Source: Agrobacterium salinitolerans | GTDB taxonomy: Bacteria; Pseudomonadota; Alphaproteobacteria; Rhizobiales; Rhizobiaceae | DNA: 64,000 nt | Assembly: GCF_002008225.1 (NCBI RefSeq) | Contig: NZ_MRDH01000002.1 | Location: 282,187-346,186 of the forward strand | Reading direction: 5' to 3' | Part shown: positions 35,443-43,655 of the stretch, piece after piece | Layout: every line of letters starts with the position of its first letter | How positions within the stretch are numbered: the first letter of the stretch is position 1 | Position numbers and translations under genes: made by a program | The notes under the pieces: generated by a model | Databases searched by the model: none | What the model saw: the letters and a program-made list of their open reading frames with translations, nothing else | What the model was told of the DNA's origin: nothing

Positions 35443-36695
35443 GCAGCCTTGCCGGGCGGGACTGGTTCGAGAAACCGGCGCTGAAGCGCATCTTTGCGCT
35501 GCTGAACGCCGATGGCGGCGAGGTGCGGATCGTCGGCGGCGCGGTGCGCAACGCGCTGATGGGCCTGCCCGTCGCCGATATTGACATGGCGACGACGCTC
35601 ACCCCTGATGTGGTCGTGGAGCGTGCAAAGGCGGCGGGCATCAAGACGGTGCCGACAGGCATCGACCATGGCACGGTCACGTTGGTCATCGACGGCGAGG
35701 GTTACGAGGTGACGACGCTTCGCCATGATGTCGAGACCAATGGCCGCCACGCACAGGTGGCTTTCGGCACCGACTGGCAGACCGATGCCGAGCGGCGCGA
35801 CCTCACCATCAATGCCCTCTATGCCGATGAAAAGGGCGAGATCATCGACCTTGTCGATGGTCTTCCCGATATCGAGACCGGCACAGTGCGTTTCATCGGC
35901 GATGCGGCGATGCGGATTTCGGAAGATTATCTGCGGATTCTCCGGTTTTTCCGCTTTTTTGCCCATTACGGTTCTGGCCGCCCGGATGCGGACGGCTTGC
36001 GGGCAAGCGCGCGGGCCAAGGACAAGCTGGGCACCCTTTCGGCCGAGCGGGTGTGGAGCGAATTGAAAAAGCTGCTTTCCGCCCGCGATCCTTCGCGCGC
36101 CCTTTTGTGGATGCGGCAATCGGGCGTTCTGGCGGAAATTCTTCCCGAAACGGAAAAATGGGGCATCGACGCCATTCATGGACTGGTGGCGACGGAGCAA
36201 ACTCTCGGCTGGGCGGTGGACCCGATGCTGCGGCTTGCCGCCATCGTGCCGCCGGACAGGGACAGGCTGGCTGCCCTTGCCGCGCGCCTCCGGCTGTCGA
36301 AAGCCGAAGCGGCTTATCTTAACCACTGGGCCTCGGCTCCGGCGGCTGACCCTGAGTTGAAGGAGACGGCGCTCGACCGGCTGCTATATCGCCAGGGTGT
36401 GGAGGGCGTGAAGACGCGGCTGAAACTGGCGCTTGCTTCGGCACGCGCCGATCTTTCGGCTGGCGACACGGCCATGCGGAAAGTTGCGCGGCTTTCGACT
36501 TTGCTGGCGCGGGCGGAAAAATTCCACAAACCGGGCTTTCCTCTGAGCGGCGCGGATGTGATGGCCGCTGGCGTCGAGGCCGGTCCGAAGGTGGGCGAAG
36601 TGCTGAAAAGCCTCGAGGAAAAGTGGATCGACGTCAATTTCTCGCTGGACCGGGCAGCGTTGACCGCCCGGCTGAAAGATATGCTGGAGAATTGA
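35439..36695 (+). CDS. CCA tRNA nucleotidyltransferase / poly(A) polymerase family protein
   Basis: A class II nucleotidyltransferase of 418 residues. The catalytic head has IVGGAVRNAL (31-40) and DIDMATT with the two metal Asp (47, 49), the base-recognition region contains RRDLTINALY (about 115-124), and a helical C-terminal RNA-binding part follows. In alphaproteobacteria this family adds the 3'-CCA to tRNAs. ATG 35439 is inside the stop of the NUDIX gene (ATGA); the longer upstream frame to 35388 is an artefact of that. Confidence 0.93.
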   Translation: MSSLAGRDWFEKPALKRIFALLNADGGEVRIVGGAVRNALMGLPVADIDMATTLTPDVVVERAKAAGIKTVPTGIDHGTVTLVIDGEGYEVTTLRHDVETNGRHAQVAFGTDWQTDAERRDLTINALYADEKGEIIDLVDGLPDIETGTVRFIGDAAMRISEDYLRILRFFRFFAHYGSGRPDADGLRASARAKDKLGTLSAERVWSELKKLLSARDPSRALLWMRQSGVLAEILPETEKWGIDAIHGLVATEQTLGWAVDPMLRLAAIVPPDRDRLAALAARLRLSKAEAAYLNHWASAPAADPELKETALDRLLYRQGVEGVKTRLKLALASARADLSAGDTAMRKVARLSTLLARAEKFHKPGFPLSGADVMAAGVEAGPKVGEVLKSLEEKWIDVNFSLDRAALTARLKDMLEN

Positions 36696-36721
36696 AGCCG
36701 CAATAGTGGCGGCGTTTCGGC

Positions 36722-36907
36722 TTACGCCGCATTCGCTTCGTCGCGGATGCGCGCCTTGATGTTTTCGATCATATTTTCGCGGATGACGGTTTCGCCATGG
36801 GCCGAGCGCATATGTTCAACGGTTCGGCGCACGACTTCGGCATCGTCGTCTGCGCGGGTGTGCCAGGCGCAGCCGGGCACGAGCGTTCCACATTCAAACA
36901 GTCTCAT
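36722..36907 (-). CDS. DUF1059 small protein
   Basis: A 61-residue DUF1059 protein. The motif CGTLVPGCAWHTRADDDAEV (6-25) with its two Cys and the following HMRSAHGE fit the family, which may bind metal through Cys/His. Function unknown. The ATG follows GGGAGG. It converges on the CCA gene. Confidence 0.85.
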   Translation of the reverse strand: MRLFECGTLVPGCAWHTRADDDAEVVRRTVEHMRSAHGETVIRENMIENIKARIRDEANAA

Positions 36908-37027
36908 GGTCTTGCCTCCCTGTTTTGATTGAGGGACAGCAATCCACTTGCCTGCTGTCCCTCCAACAAGAAACGAAAGTTCACCGCTTATGTTCCACAG
37001 CGGCGTCCCTCGACCTTATTCAAGCCC

Positions 37028-37297
37028 CTATTCGGGCATCGCCCAGCACTGGAAAACAGAGGATGTGCCGGCTGCCGGAATTTTTGTACGAGGCATTTCG
37101 TCATTGTCCGCCCGCCGCGCCGTGTTTTGTCCGGCAAGGGAGCGTTTTACCTGTTCGACATAAAAGGAATGCGGCAGTTCGCGATCACCCGTGGCGCGCA
37201 TTTCCGCTGCCAGGCGGTCGATCAATTCCGGGGTATCGATGGATTGCTGTGCTCCCTCGGGGGAAGCAGAGATAGGCATGCTGTTCGAAGTAATCAT
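37028..37297 (-). CDS. Small hypothetical protein
   Basis: An 89-residue frame that I do not recognise. What supports it is an excellent ribosome binding site (GGAGGAG, 8 nt before the ATG at 37297). The first 60 residues look like a real small protein (helical TPELIDRLAAEMRATG and SFYVEQVKRSLAGQNTARR); the C-terminal part is less regular. No signal peptide or membrane segment. About 120 bases separate it from the DUF1059 gene downstream and from hemF upstream; neither gap holds anything recognisable. Confidence 0.55.
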   Translation of the reverse strand: MITSNSMPISASPEGAQQSIDTPELIDRLAAEMRATGDRELPHSFYVEQVKRSLAGQNTARRADNDEMPRTKIPAAGTSSVFQCWAMPE

Positions 37298-37420
37298 GAC
37301 GATAGCTCCTCCAGTACGTCTGCGAGGAGGAGACTATCATTGCCTTGATTTTTCCATAAGTCCTAATTTGCGCTATTTGCGACGAAATGGCTGATAAGCG
37401 TCAAATTTATGTGAGGTTCT

Positions 37421-38332
37421 TTAGGGCCAGCGCACCACCGGCGGCAGGGAGGACAGGATCGATTCGACGTTGCCTCCGGTCTTGAGGCCAAAGATCGTGC
37501 CGCGATCGTAAAGCAGGTTGAATTCCACGTAACGGCCACGACGGATAAGCTGCTCGTCGCGGTCCGCTTCCGTCCAGTTCTGGTTGAAATTGGCGCGGAC
37601 GATTTTCGGATAGACCAGATTGAAGGCGCGGCCGACATCCTGCACGAAGGCGAAATTGGCGTCCCAGCCGCCATTCTCCTCCTGTGGGTGCAGCCAGTCG
37701 AAAAAGATGCCGCCGATGCCGCGGGCTTCGTTGCGGTGCTTCAGGAAAAAATACTCGTCGCACCACGTCTTGTAGCGCGGATAATCGGCGACCGGATGGC
37801 GGTTGCAGGTAATTTCGAAGGCGCGGTGGAAAAGCTGGCTGTCCGGGTCTTCCTGCGTCCGTCTGCGTCCCAGCACCGGCGTCAGATCCGCGCCGCCGCC
37901 GAACCAGTGGCTGGTGGTGACGACCATGCGGGTGTTCATGTGCACGGCCGGAACATGAGGGTTGACCGGATGGGCGATGAGCGAGATACCCGACGCCCAG
38001 AACTGCGGGTCTTCTTCCGCACCCGGTATCTGCTTGCGGAATTCCGGCGAGAATTCGCCATAGACGGTGGAGGTGTGGACGCCGACCTTTTCGAAGACGC
38101 GGCCTTCCATCATCGACATCTTCCCGCCGCCGCCCTCGCCATTTTCACGCAGCCAGTCTTTCTGGACGAAACGGCCGGGCTCCTGATCGGAAAGAGGGCC
38201 CGTCAGGTCACTTTCGAGGGTCTCGAAGGAGGCGACGATGGTGTCGCGAAGATGCTGGAACCAGGCTTGGGCAAGGGCCTTCTTGTCCTCGATGTCGTCG
38301 GGCAAGCCCTTCGGCAAGATTGGCCGTTCCAT
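37421..38332 (-). CDS. hemF: Oxygen-dependent coproporphyrinogen III oxidase
   Basis: HemF converts coproporphyrinogen III to protoporphyrinogen IX with O2, in haem synthesis. The protein has 303 residues; the conserved motifs are [33 protein letters not shown] (with the His used as metal or catalytic residue), [10 protein letters not shown], and [20 protein letters not shown]. The ATG at 38332 follows AAGGAG; an upstream extension is not conserved. It is the aerobic counterpart of hemN; no hemN is in the window. Confidence 0.97.
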   Translation of the reverse strand: MERPILPKGLPDDIEDKKALAQAWFQHLRDTIVASFETLESDLTGPLSDQEPGRFVQKDWLRENGEGGGGKMSMMEGRVFEKVGVHTSTVYGEFSPEFRKQIPGAEEDPQFWASGISLIAHPVNPHVPAVHMNTRMVVTTSHWFGGGADLTPVLGRRRTQEDPDSQLFHRAFEITCNRHPVADYPRYKTWCDEYFFLKHRNEARGIGGIFFDWLHPQEENGGWDANFAFVQDVGRAFNLVYPKIVRANFNQNWTEADRDEQLIRRGRYVEFNLLYDRGTIFGLKTGGNVESILSSLPPVVRWP

Positions 38333-38461
38333 GCGTATTCTCCTTTGGTGACGTCGATTCCCTGTCGCGTCTAGCAGGTGCAGGCCCCGCGCACAAATTC
38401 GACTCGCCAAGTTCACATGCGGGCACTATCTTTATCGATGTAGGTGCCAGAGGTGAATATC

Positions 38462-38737
38462 ATGACGAAATTTACCGGACCGCCGCCGCTCGACGGGCTG
38501 AAGCGCAGGATCACCAATCATCGCAGGGAACGTGAAAGCGCCGGCGGTGAACAAAAGCGCGACGGCATGTTCGTGCGCCAGACCTTCTGTCTTGGCCGCG
38601 AGGAAGCCCGCGCCAAGGCGCGCGAATGGTTCGACAGCTTTCCCAAAGCGGCCTATTGGACGGAAGTGGAAAGCTGGCGGCAGCTGGAAGGCGACCGCAT
38701 CGAATTCACCATGCGGCGTCTGCCCTCTGCCGATTGA
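38462..38737 (+). CDS. Conserved small protein of unknown function
   Basis: A 91-residue basic protein (MTKFTGPPPLDGLKRRITNH then EARAKAREWFDSFPKAAYWTEVESWRQL). I do not recognise its family, but the codon use and good AGAGGTG ribosome site support it. It is divergent from hemF by 129 bp and ends at a terminator palindrome. Confidence 0.75.
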   Translation: MTKFTGPPPLDGLKRRITNHRRERESAGGEQKRDGMFVRQTFCLGREEARAKAREWFDSFPKAAYWTEVESWRQLEGDRIEFTMRRLPSAD

Positions 38738-38790
38738 ATTTTAGAGCGTCTTCGCTTTTCTTCGAATCGCGAAAACGCTCTAAATTTTTT
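38737..38790. terminator. Palindromic terminator/intergenic element
   Basis: TTTAGAGCG (38740-38748) pairs with CGCTCTAAA (38776-38784), with an inner TTCGC/GCGAA pair, and ATTTTTT follows. On the minus strand a T-run also follows. It lies between a small hypothetical gene and the convergent Na/Pi cotransporter gene and can serve both. Elements with this TTTAGAGCG core are common between rhizobial genes. Confidence 0.8.
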
Positions 38791-38840
38791 GTTTGTCGCA
38801 TTTCCGGACGGAAAACCGGGGCCACTTTTCCTGGAAATGC

Positions 38841-40493
38841 TCAGGCGCGCGGTTCGGCGTAACGCAGGCGGCTTTCGATCAGCACGCCGCTTTCATCCAG
38901 AATGGGATGCGCCACCGTCACGATATGGGCGTTGATGCGCTTCAAATCCCGCAGCATGTCCAGATGCAGCGAACTGGTCTGCATGCTTTCCGCCAACCCG
39001 TCGCGCAGCCGCTCCAGATGGCGGTTGGAGGATTGTTTTTCGAGGCGGCGTATATCCACCTTGCTTTCCATCAGCCGGCGGGCAAGCTCGAAGTCGCCGG
39101 TCACCAGAATGCTCTGGGCGGCGCGCAGGTTCTCGATGGTCATGTCGAACAGGGTCTTCAGCTCCTCATAACCGTCATCGGAAAATTTGAAGCTGTTCAG
39201 CACCTTCTTGCGGATCTGCTCGCAGATGCCCTTTTCGATGATATCGCCGATATGTTCGAGGTTGATGGCATAATCGATGATGGCGATCGAACGACGCGCT
39301 TCCTCGTCGGTCAACCCTTTGCGGCCCAGTTGCGAGAGATAGACCTTCACCTCCTGCTGGCGGCGGTCGACCTTCTTTTCGAGCAGGGAAACCTCCTGAA
39401 GCGGCGCCAGATCATTGTGCTTGAAGGCGTTTTCGGCGCGGATCAGCATCCGCTCGATGCTGTCGCCGACGCTTAAGACCTCGCGGGTGGCGTTGGCAAG
39501 CGCAACGACCGGCATATCCAGCGCCTGCTGGTCGAGGAAATTCGGCCCGTCTTCGGCTTTCGGATCACCCGGCACCAGCTTTGTCATCAGGTCGGAAATC
39601 AGGCCGGAGAAGGGCCAGGCCAGCGCCGCGAGGATGACATTGAAGATCAGGTGGGCGTCGACGGGCAATTTGGCGGGCGAAAGCGGCAATTGCTGTAGAT
39701 ACGTTGCGCCATAGGAGGCGAGCGGCATGGCAACCAGGCAGCCGATGGTGCGAACGACAAGATTGCCGATGGTGATGCGCCGCGCCGATGCCGGGCCGGA
39801 CAGCGTGGCGATGACGGGCGGAATGGCACCGCCGAGATTGGCGCCGAGGATGAGAACGATGATGAGTCCCGTGGACAGGGTGCCGGTGGCGGCCAGTGAC
39901 AGGATCAGCACCACGACGGCGAGGCTGGAGGAGGAGACGAAGGCGAGCACGGCGGAAAAGATCAGCGCGACTGGCCATGCGCCATCCAGCAGGCCGATGA
40001 AGACGCCGAGCGCCGGAGAGGCGCGCATGGGTTCGGTGGCGCCGCTTAAGAGATGCAGCGACAGAAGCATCAGGCCGATACCGATGACGGCGGTTCCGCC
40101 GCCCTGTCTGGCATTGGAACTGCCTTTTTTCAGGATAATGCCGGCAAGGATCAGCAGCGGCGAAAGCCACTCGACGCCGGCGGCGACGATCCATGCGGTA
40201 ACGGCGGTGCCGACATTGGCGCCAAGCAGCACGACCTGTGCCATGCGTGGCTTGATGAGATCCCGTTCCGCGAAGGAAGCGACTGTCAGTGCCGTCGCGG
40301 TCGAACTTTGCAGGGCGACGGTGGCGAAGAAGCCGGAACAGAAGGAGCGCGGACCGTTCTGCGTGCCTGTGGCCAGCACGCTTCGCAGTTTCATGCCGAA
40401 AGCGCGGGTTACGCCGTCCTTCACCTGGGCAAGGCCGAAGAGCAGCAACGCGACGGCGCCGAGAAGGTTGACGATGACAATGGTGGATTGCAT
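38841..40493 (-). CDS. Na/phosphate cotransporter with PhoU-like tail
   Basis: A 550-residue membrane protein. The first 320 residues hold the two inverted Na/Pi cotransporter repeats with motifs QSSTATALT (about 62) and SSSSLAVVV (about 187). The remainder is a cytoplasmic PhoU-like helical domain (ERMLIRAENAF, IAIIDYAINLEHIGDIIEKG and later ELKTLFDMT). This group imports inorganic phosphate with Na+, with the PhoU-like part sensing or gating. The start ATG 40493 (MQSTIVIVNLLGAVAL) follows GAGGAG; the 5-residue longer form is unlikely. Confidence 0.93.
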   Translation of the reverse strand: MQSTIVIVNLLGAVALLLFGLAQVKDGVTRAFGMKLRSVLATGTQNGPRSFCSGFFATVALQSSTATALTVASFAERDLIKPRMAQVVLLGANVGTAVTAWIVAAGVEWLSPLLILAGIILKKGSSNARQGGGTAVIGIGLMLLSLHLLSGATEPMRASPALGVFIGLLDGAWPVALIFSAVLAFVSSSSLAVVVLILSLAATGTLSTGLIIVLILGANLGGAIPPVIATLSGPASARRITIGNLVVRTIGCLVAMPLASYGATYLQQLPLSPAKLPVDAHLIFNVILAALAWPFSGLISDLMTKLVPGDPKAEDGPNFLDQQALDMPVVALANATREVLSVGDSIERMLIRAENAFKHNDLAPLQEVSLLEKKVDRRQQEVKVYLSQLGRKGLTDEEARRSIAIIDYAINLEHIGDIIEKGICEQIRKKVLNSFKFSDDGYEELKTLFDMTIENLRAAQSILVTGDFELARRLMESKVDIRRLEKQSSNRHLERLRDGLAESMQTSSLHLDMLRDLKRINAHIVTVAHPILDESGVLIESRLRYAEPRA

Positions 40494-40666
40494 GCGACGT
40501 CTCCTCACACCCGCCGGCAGATGGTTCCGGCGAGTACGATTTTTGTTGTCCGGCTAATCAGTATAGGAGCGTGAACGCCTTCGGTACAGGCCGGGTTGCG
40601 ACAGTTCCGCGGTAAAAACGTTCAATTTTCATATTTGCCTGAAAAATTGGCTGTAAAGATGGCAGG

Positions 40667-41128
40667 TCAGGACCATGCCACCTGGCGCAAGGCCTCGCCG
40701 GCGACCATCGCCGCCGACATGGCGACGTTGATCGAGCGCTGTCCGGCCATCATCGGGATGATGATTCGCTCATCCGCCTTGTCATGCACATGATCAGGCA
40801 CACCGGCACTTTCCCGGCCAAACAGCAGGATATCGTTGGCGCGATAGGTGATATCCGTATAGGGCAAGGCGGCCTTGGTGGAGGCGAGAACGAGGCGGCG
40901 GCCGGTGGTTGCCCGCCATTCCTCGAAACGGTCCCAGCTGACATGGCGCGTCAGCGCCGCCGCGGCGATGTAATCCATGCCTGCCCGTTTGAGATTGCGG
41001 TCGGAAATATCGAAGCCCGCCGGCTCGATGATGTCGACGCCAAGGCCAAGACAGGCTGCCAGCCGCAGGATGGTGCCGGTATTGCCTGGAATATCGGGCT
41101 GGTAGAGGGCGATCCTGATTGTCTGCAT
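40667..41128 (-). CDS. trmL: tRNA (cytidine(34)-2'-O)-methyltransferase
   Basis: SPOUT-family methyltransferase of 153 residues that methylates the ribose of the wobble base in tRNA-Leu. The knot motifs are GNTGTILRLAACL, DILLFGRESAGVP (about 96-108), and IPMMAGQRSINVAMSAAMV (about 125-143). I chose ATG 41128 (MQTIRIALYQP); ATG 41143 is also possible but the standard N-terminus matches the shorter form. It is divergent from the ABC-exporter leader. Confidence 0.95.
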   Translation of the reverse strand: MQTIRIALYQPDIPGNTGTILRLAACLGLGVDIIEPAGFDISDRNLKRAGMDYIAAAALTRHVSWDRFEEWRATTGRRLVLASTKAALPYTDITYRANDILLFGRESAGVPDHVHDKADERIIIPMMAGQRSINVAMSAAMVAGEALRQVAWS

Positions 41129-41231
41129 GGTCTCCTGATCCATGTTTTGCGGGCAAATCCAGATCGCACTGCCGGGAAAATCGAACGGGCAAATCCGTGC
41201 CGATATACGGTTGCACTTTTTTGAGGCAGGC

Positions 41232-41293
41232 GGCTGGTGTTTCGTCTTCTTTTGCGATAAAAGATCGGCGTCTTCAACACCAGCCAAAGGAGG
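41232..41293 (+). promoter_or_regulatory. 5' leader hairpin and strong ribosome site before the leader ORF
   Basis: GGCTGGTGTT (41232-41241) pairs with AACACCAGCC (41276-41285), a 10-bp stem whose loop contains another pairing, TCTTTT/AAAAGA. The stem ends exactly where the strong AAAGGAGG begins. It would place the ribosome site just outside a stable structure. Confidence 0.5.
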
Positions 41294-41298
41294 TTCTC

Positions 41299-41355
41299 AT
41301 GCCAAATGACATTCGCATTCGCCTCCCGGCCCCAGTGGTTCGCCTGCTGGCTTAG
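41299..41355 (+). CDS. 18-residue leader peptide before ABC exporter
   Basis: MPNDIRIRLPAPVVRLLA, with an excellent AAAGGAGG 5 nt before the ATG and ended by TAG. A GC-rich hairpin (CGCGG/CCGCG) follows within 20 bases, and the ABC exporter gene starts 150 bases on. The strong ribosome site, the small size, and the position suggest a translated leader that senses ribosome state; Arg-Ile-Arg matches the +X+ pattern (basic-any-basic) known for macrolide-dependent stalling. Function not proven. Confidence 0.55.
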   Translation: MPNDIRIRLPAPVVRLLA

Positions 41356-41507
41356 GTGGTATCCCGCGGCCTTGCCGCGTTTCCCATAGTTTGATTCACC
41401 ATGTGGCTGTTGCGGCCATGTTCAAAGACTTTTCCGTTCCGTCGTGAGCCATATTTGTGTCTGCTCACCCTGTCACGATGGAGCGATTGATTGCCGGAGC
41501 TTGGCCT

Positions 41508-43358
41508 ATGTTTGGCTGGTTTGAAAAACGCCTCGATCCTTTTCCCGCTTCGGCGCCGTCAGTGGCGCCACAGAAGCTTTTGCCGTTCCTGTGGCACTAT
41601 GTGAAGCCCGCCTGGCCGTGGTTGCTGCTGCTCGGCCTGATGTCGATGGGCATCGCCATTGCGGAAGCCATGCTTTACAAATTCCTCGGCAATATCGTCG
41701 ACTGGCTTTCCACGGCCAATCGCGAGACTTTTTTTGCCGATGAGGGCTGGCATCTGATCGTCATGGCGGGGCTGGTGCTATTCCTGCTGCCGCTGATGGG
41801 TGCTGTCCACACCATGACGATGCACCAGACGCTTGCCGGCAATTTCGGCATGATTGCGCGCTGGAAAATGCACCGTTTCCTGCTGCGCCACTCCATGAAC
41901 TTTTTCGCCAACGAATTTGCCGGCCGGGTTTCCACCAAGGTGATGCAGACGGCGCTGGCGATCCGCGAAGTGGCGTTGAAGGTGATCGACGTGTTCGTCT
42001 ATGCGATCAGCTTCGTGGTTTCGATGCTGTTCATGGTGGCTGCGGCGGACTGGCGGCTGGTCATTCCGCTGCTGGTCTGGCTCGGTATATATATGGGCAT
42101 CCTCACCTATTTCGTGCCGAAACTCGGCCGGCTGGCGCAGGAACAGGCCGATGCGCGCTCGATGATGACGGGCCGGATCGTCGACAGCTACACCAATATC
42201 TCGACGATCAAGCTGTTTTCCCATGCGGGGCGCGAGGAAAGATATGCGCGTGAGGGCATGAACGTGTTTCTTGGAACCGTTCACCGCCAGATGCGCAAGA
42301 TTTCCGGTTTCAACATCCTGATCGACCTCAACAATGCCGTGGTGCTGTTTTCCACGGCGGCGCTCGGTCTTTATTTCTGGATGCAGGGTTCGGTCACGGC
42401 TGGTTCGGTCGCCATTGCGATCAGCCTTGCCATGCGCGTCAACGGCATGTCGCAGTGGATCATGTGGGAAGTCACGTCGCTGTTCGAAAATATCGGCACG
42501 GTCTATGACGGCATGTCGATGATGACGAAGCCCCATGACATCGTTGACGTTCCGAAGGCGCCTGAGCTTGCCGCACCGCAGGGCGCCATCCGTTATGACA
42601 ACGTCCGCTTCCACTATGGCAAGAACAAGGGCGTGATCGACGGGCTGACGCTCGACATCAAGCCGGGCGAAAAGGTCGGTCTGGTCGGGCGCTCGGGTGC
42701 GGGCAAGACGACGCTGATGAACCTGTTGCTGCGCTTTTATGATCTCGAAGGCGGCCGGATCACCATCGACGGGCAGGACATCTCCAAGGTCTCGCAGGAC
42801 AGCCTGCGCGAACTGATCGGCGTGGTGACGCAGGATACGTCGCTGCTGCATCGCTCGATCCGCGACAACATCGCTTATGGTCATCCCGAGGCCACGGACG
42901 AGCAGGTGATCGCGGCGGCGAAGCGGGCGAATGCCTGGGACTTCGTCGAAACGCTTGTCGACATGCATGGCCGTCAGGGTCTCGATGCCCAGGTGGGCGA
43001 ACGTGGTGTCAAGCTGTCCGGCGGCCAGCGTCAGCGTATTGCGATCGCCCGCGTCTTCCTGAAGAACGCGCCGATTCTGGTGCTTGATGAGGCTACTTCG
43101 GCGCTCGATTCGGAAGTCGAGGCGGCGATCCAGGAGAACCTGTTCGCGCTGATGGAAGGCAAGACGGTGATCGCGATTGCCCACCGCCTTTCGACGCTGA
43201 CGGAAATGGACCGGCTCATCATCCTCGACAAGGGCCGGATCGTGGAAGCGGGCAGCCATGCGGAGCTGGCGGCGATGGGCGGCATTTATGCCGACCTGTG
43301 GCGTCGCCAGTCCGGCGGCTTTATCGCCGACCACGAGGCGGAAGTGGCCGCGGAGTAA
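41508..43358 (+). CDS. ABC exporter, fused membrane and ATPase domains (first of tandem pair)
   Basis: A 616-residue half-size exporter. Six membrane helices cover about residues 25-320, then the ATPase with Walker A GRSGAGKTT (about 395-403), signature LSGGQRQRIAIARV, and Walker B ILVLDEATSALDSEVEAAI with catalytic Glu. The H-loop is AIAHRLST. All motifs are consensus, so the site is competent. Its N-terminus (MFGWFEKRLDPFPA) resembles that of the neighbour at 43656, which is a close paralogue, and the two may form a heterodimer or two homodimers. It may export lipids, drugs or peptides; substrate unknown. The start ATG 41508 follows GGAG. Confidence 0.92.
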   Translation: MFGWFEKRLDPFPASAPSVAPQKLLPFLWHYVKPAWPWLLLLGLMSMGIAIAEAMLYKFLGNIVDWLSTANRETFFADEGWHLIVMAGLVLFLLPLMGAVHTMTMHQTLAGNFGMIARWKMHRFLLRHSMNFFANEFAGRVSTKVMQTALAIREVALKVIDVFVYAISFVVSMLFMVAAADWRLVIPLLVWLGIYMGILTYFVPKLGRLAQEQADARSMMTGRIVDSYTNISTIKLFSHAGREERYAREGMNVFLGTVHRQMRKISGFNILIDLNNAVVLFSTAALGLYFWMQGSVTAGSVAIAISLAMRVNGMSQWIMWEVTSLFENIGTVYDGMSMMTKPHDIVDVPKAPELAAPQGAIRYDNVRFHYGKNKGVIDGLTLDIKPGEKVGLVGRSGAGKTTLMNLLLRFYDLEGGRITIDGQDISKVSQDSLRELIGVVTQDTSLLHRSIRDNIAYGHPEATDEQVIAAAKRANAWDFVETLVDMHGRQGLDAQVGERGVKLSGGQRQRIAIARVFLKNAPILVLDEATSALDSEVEAAIQENLFALMEGKTVIAIAHRLSTLTEMDRLIILDKGRIVEAGSHAELAAMGGIYADLWRRQSGGFIADHEAEVAAE

Positions 43359-43424
43359 GCAAAAGCGAAAGGGCGGGGGTGTTTCCGCCCTCAGGTTGAC
43401 GACAAAGGCTGAAAACCTCTCCTC

Positions 43425-43510
43425 CGTCATGCTCGGGCTTGTCCCGAGCATCTGCCACCGTTGAATATTGGACAGGTGGTTAGATCCTCGGGACAGGCCC
43501 GAGGATGACG
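43425..43510. repeat. REP-like inverted pair (BIME-like) between ABC genes
   Basis: Left element 43425-43453 and right element 43482-43510 are near-perfect reverse complements; each folds into its own hairpin (GCTCGGG/CCCGAGC and CCTCGGG/CCCGAGG), and CCACC/GGTGG closes an inner stem between them. Two such facing palindromes are typical of rhizobial REP elements and likely stabilise the upstream mRNA or terminate between the two exporters. Confidence 0.8.
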
Positions 43511-43655
43511 CCCGGCGTGAAGGAAGGTTATCATCAGTCTCAAGCCGGTGGAACATTCCTCGCCCTTTTTCATTCCTCGAATGTTACCGAAATATAATCT
43601 CTTCCCGAAGCCTTCGCGGCTGTTCCCGTTCCGGGAATCCGCCTATATCCGAACC

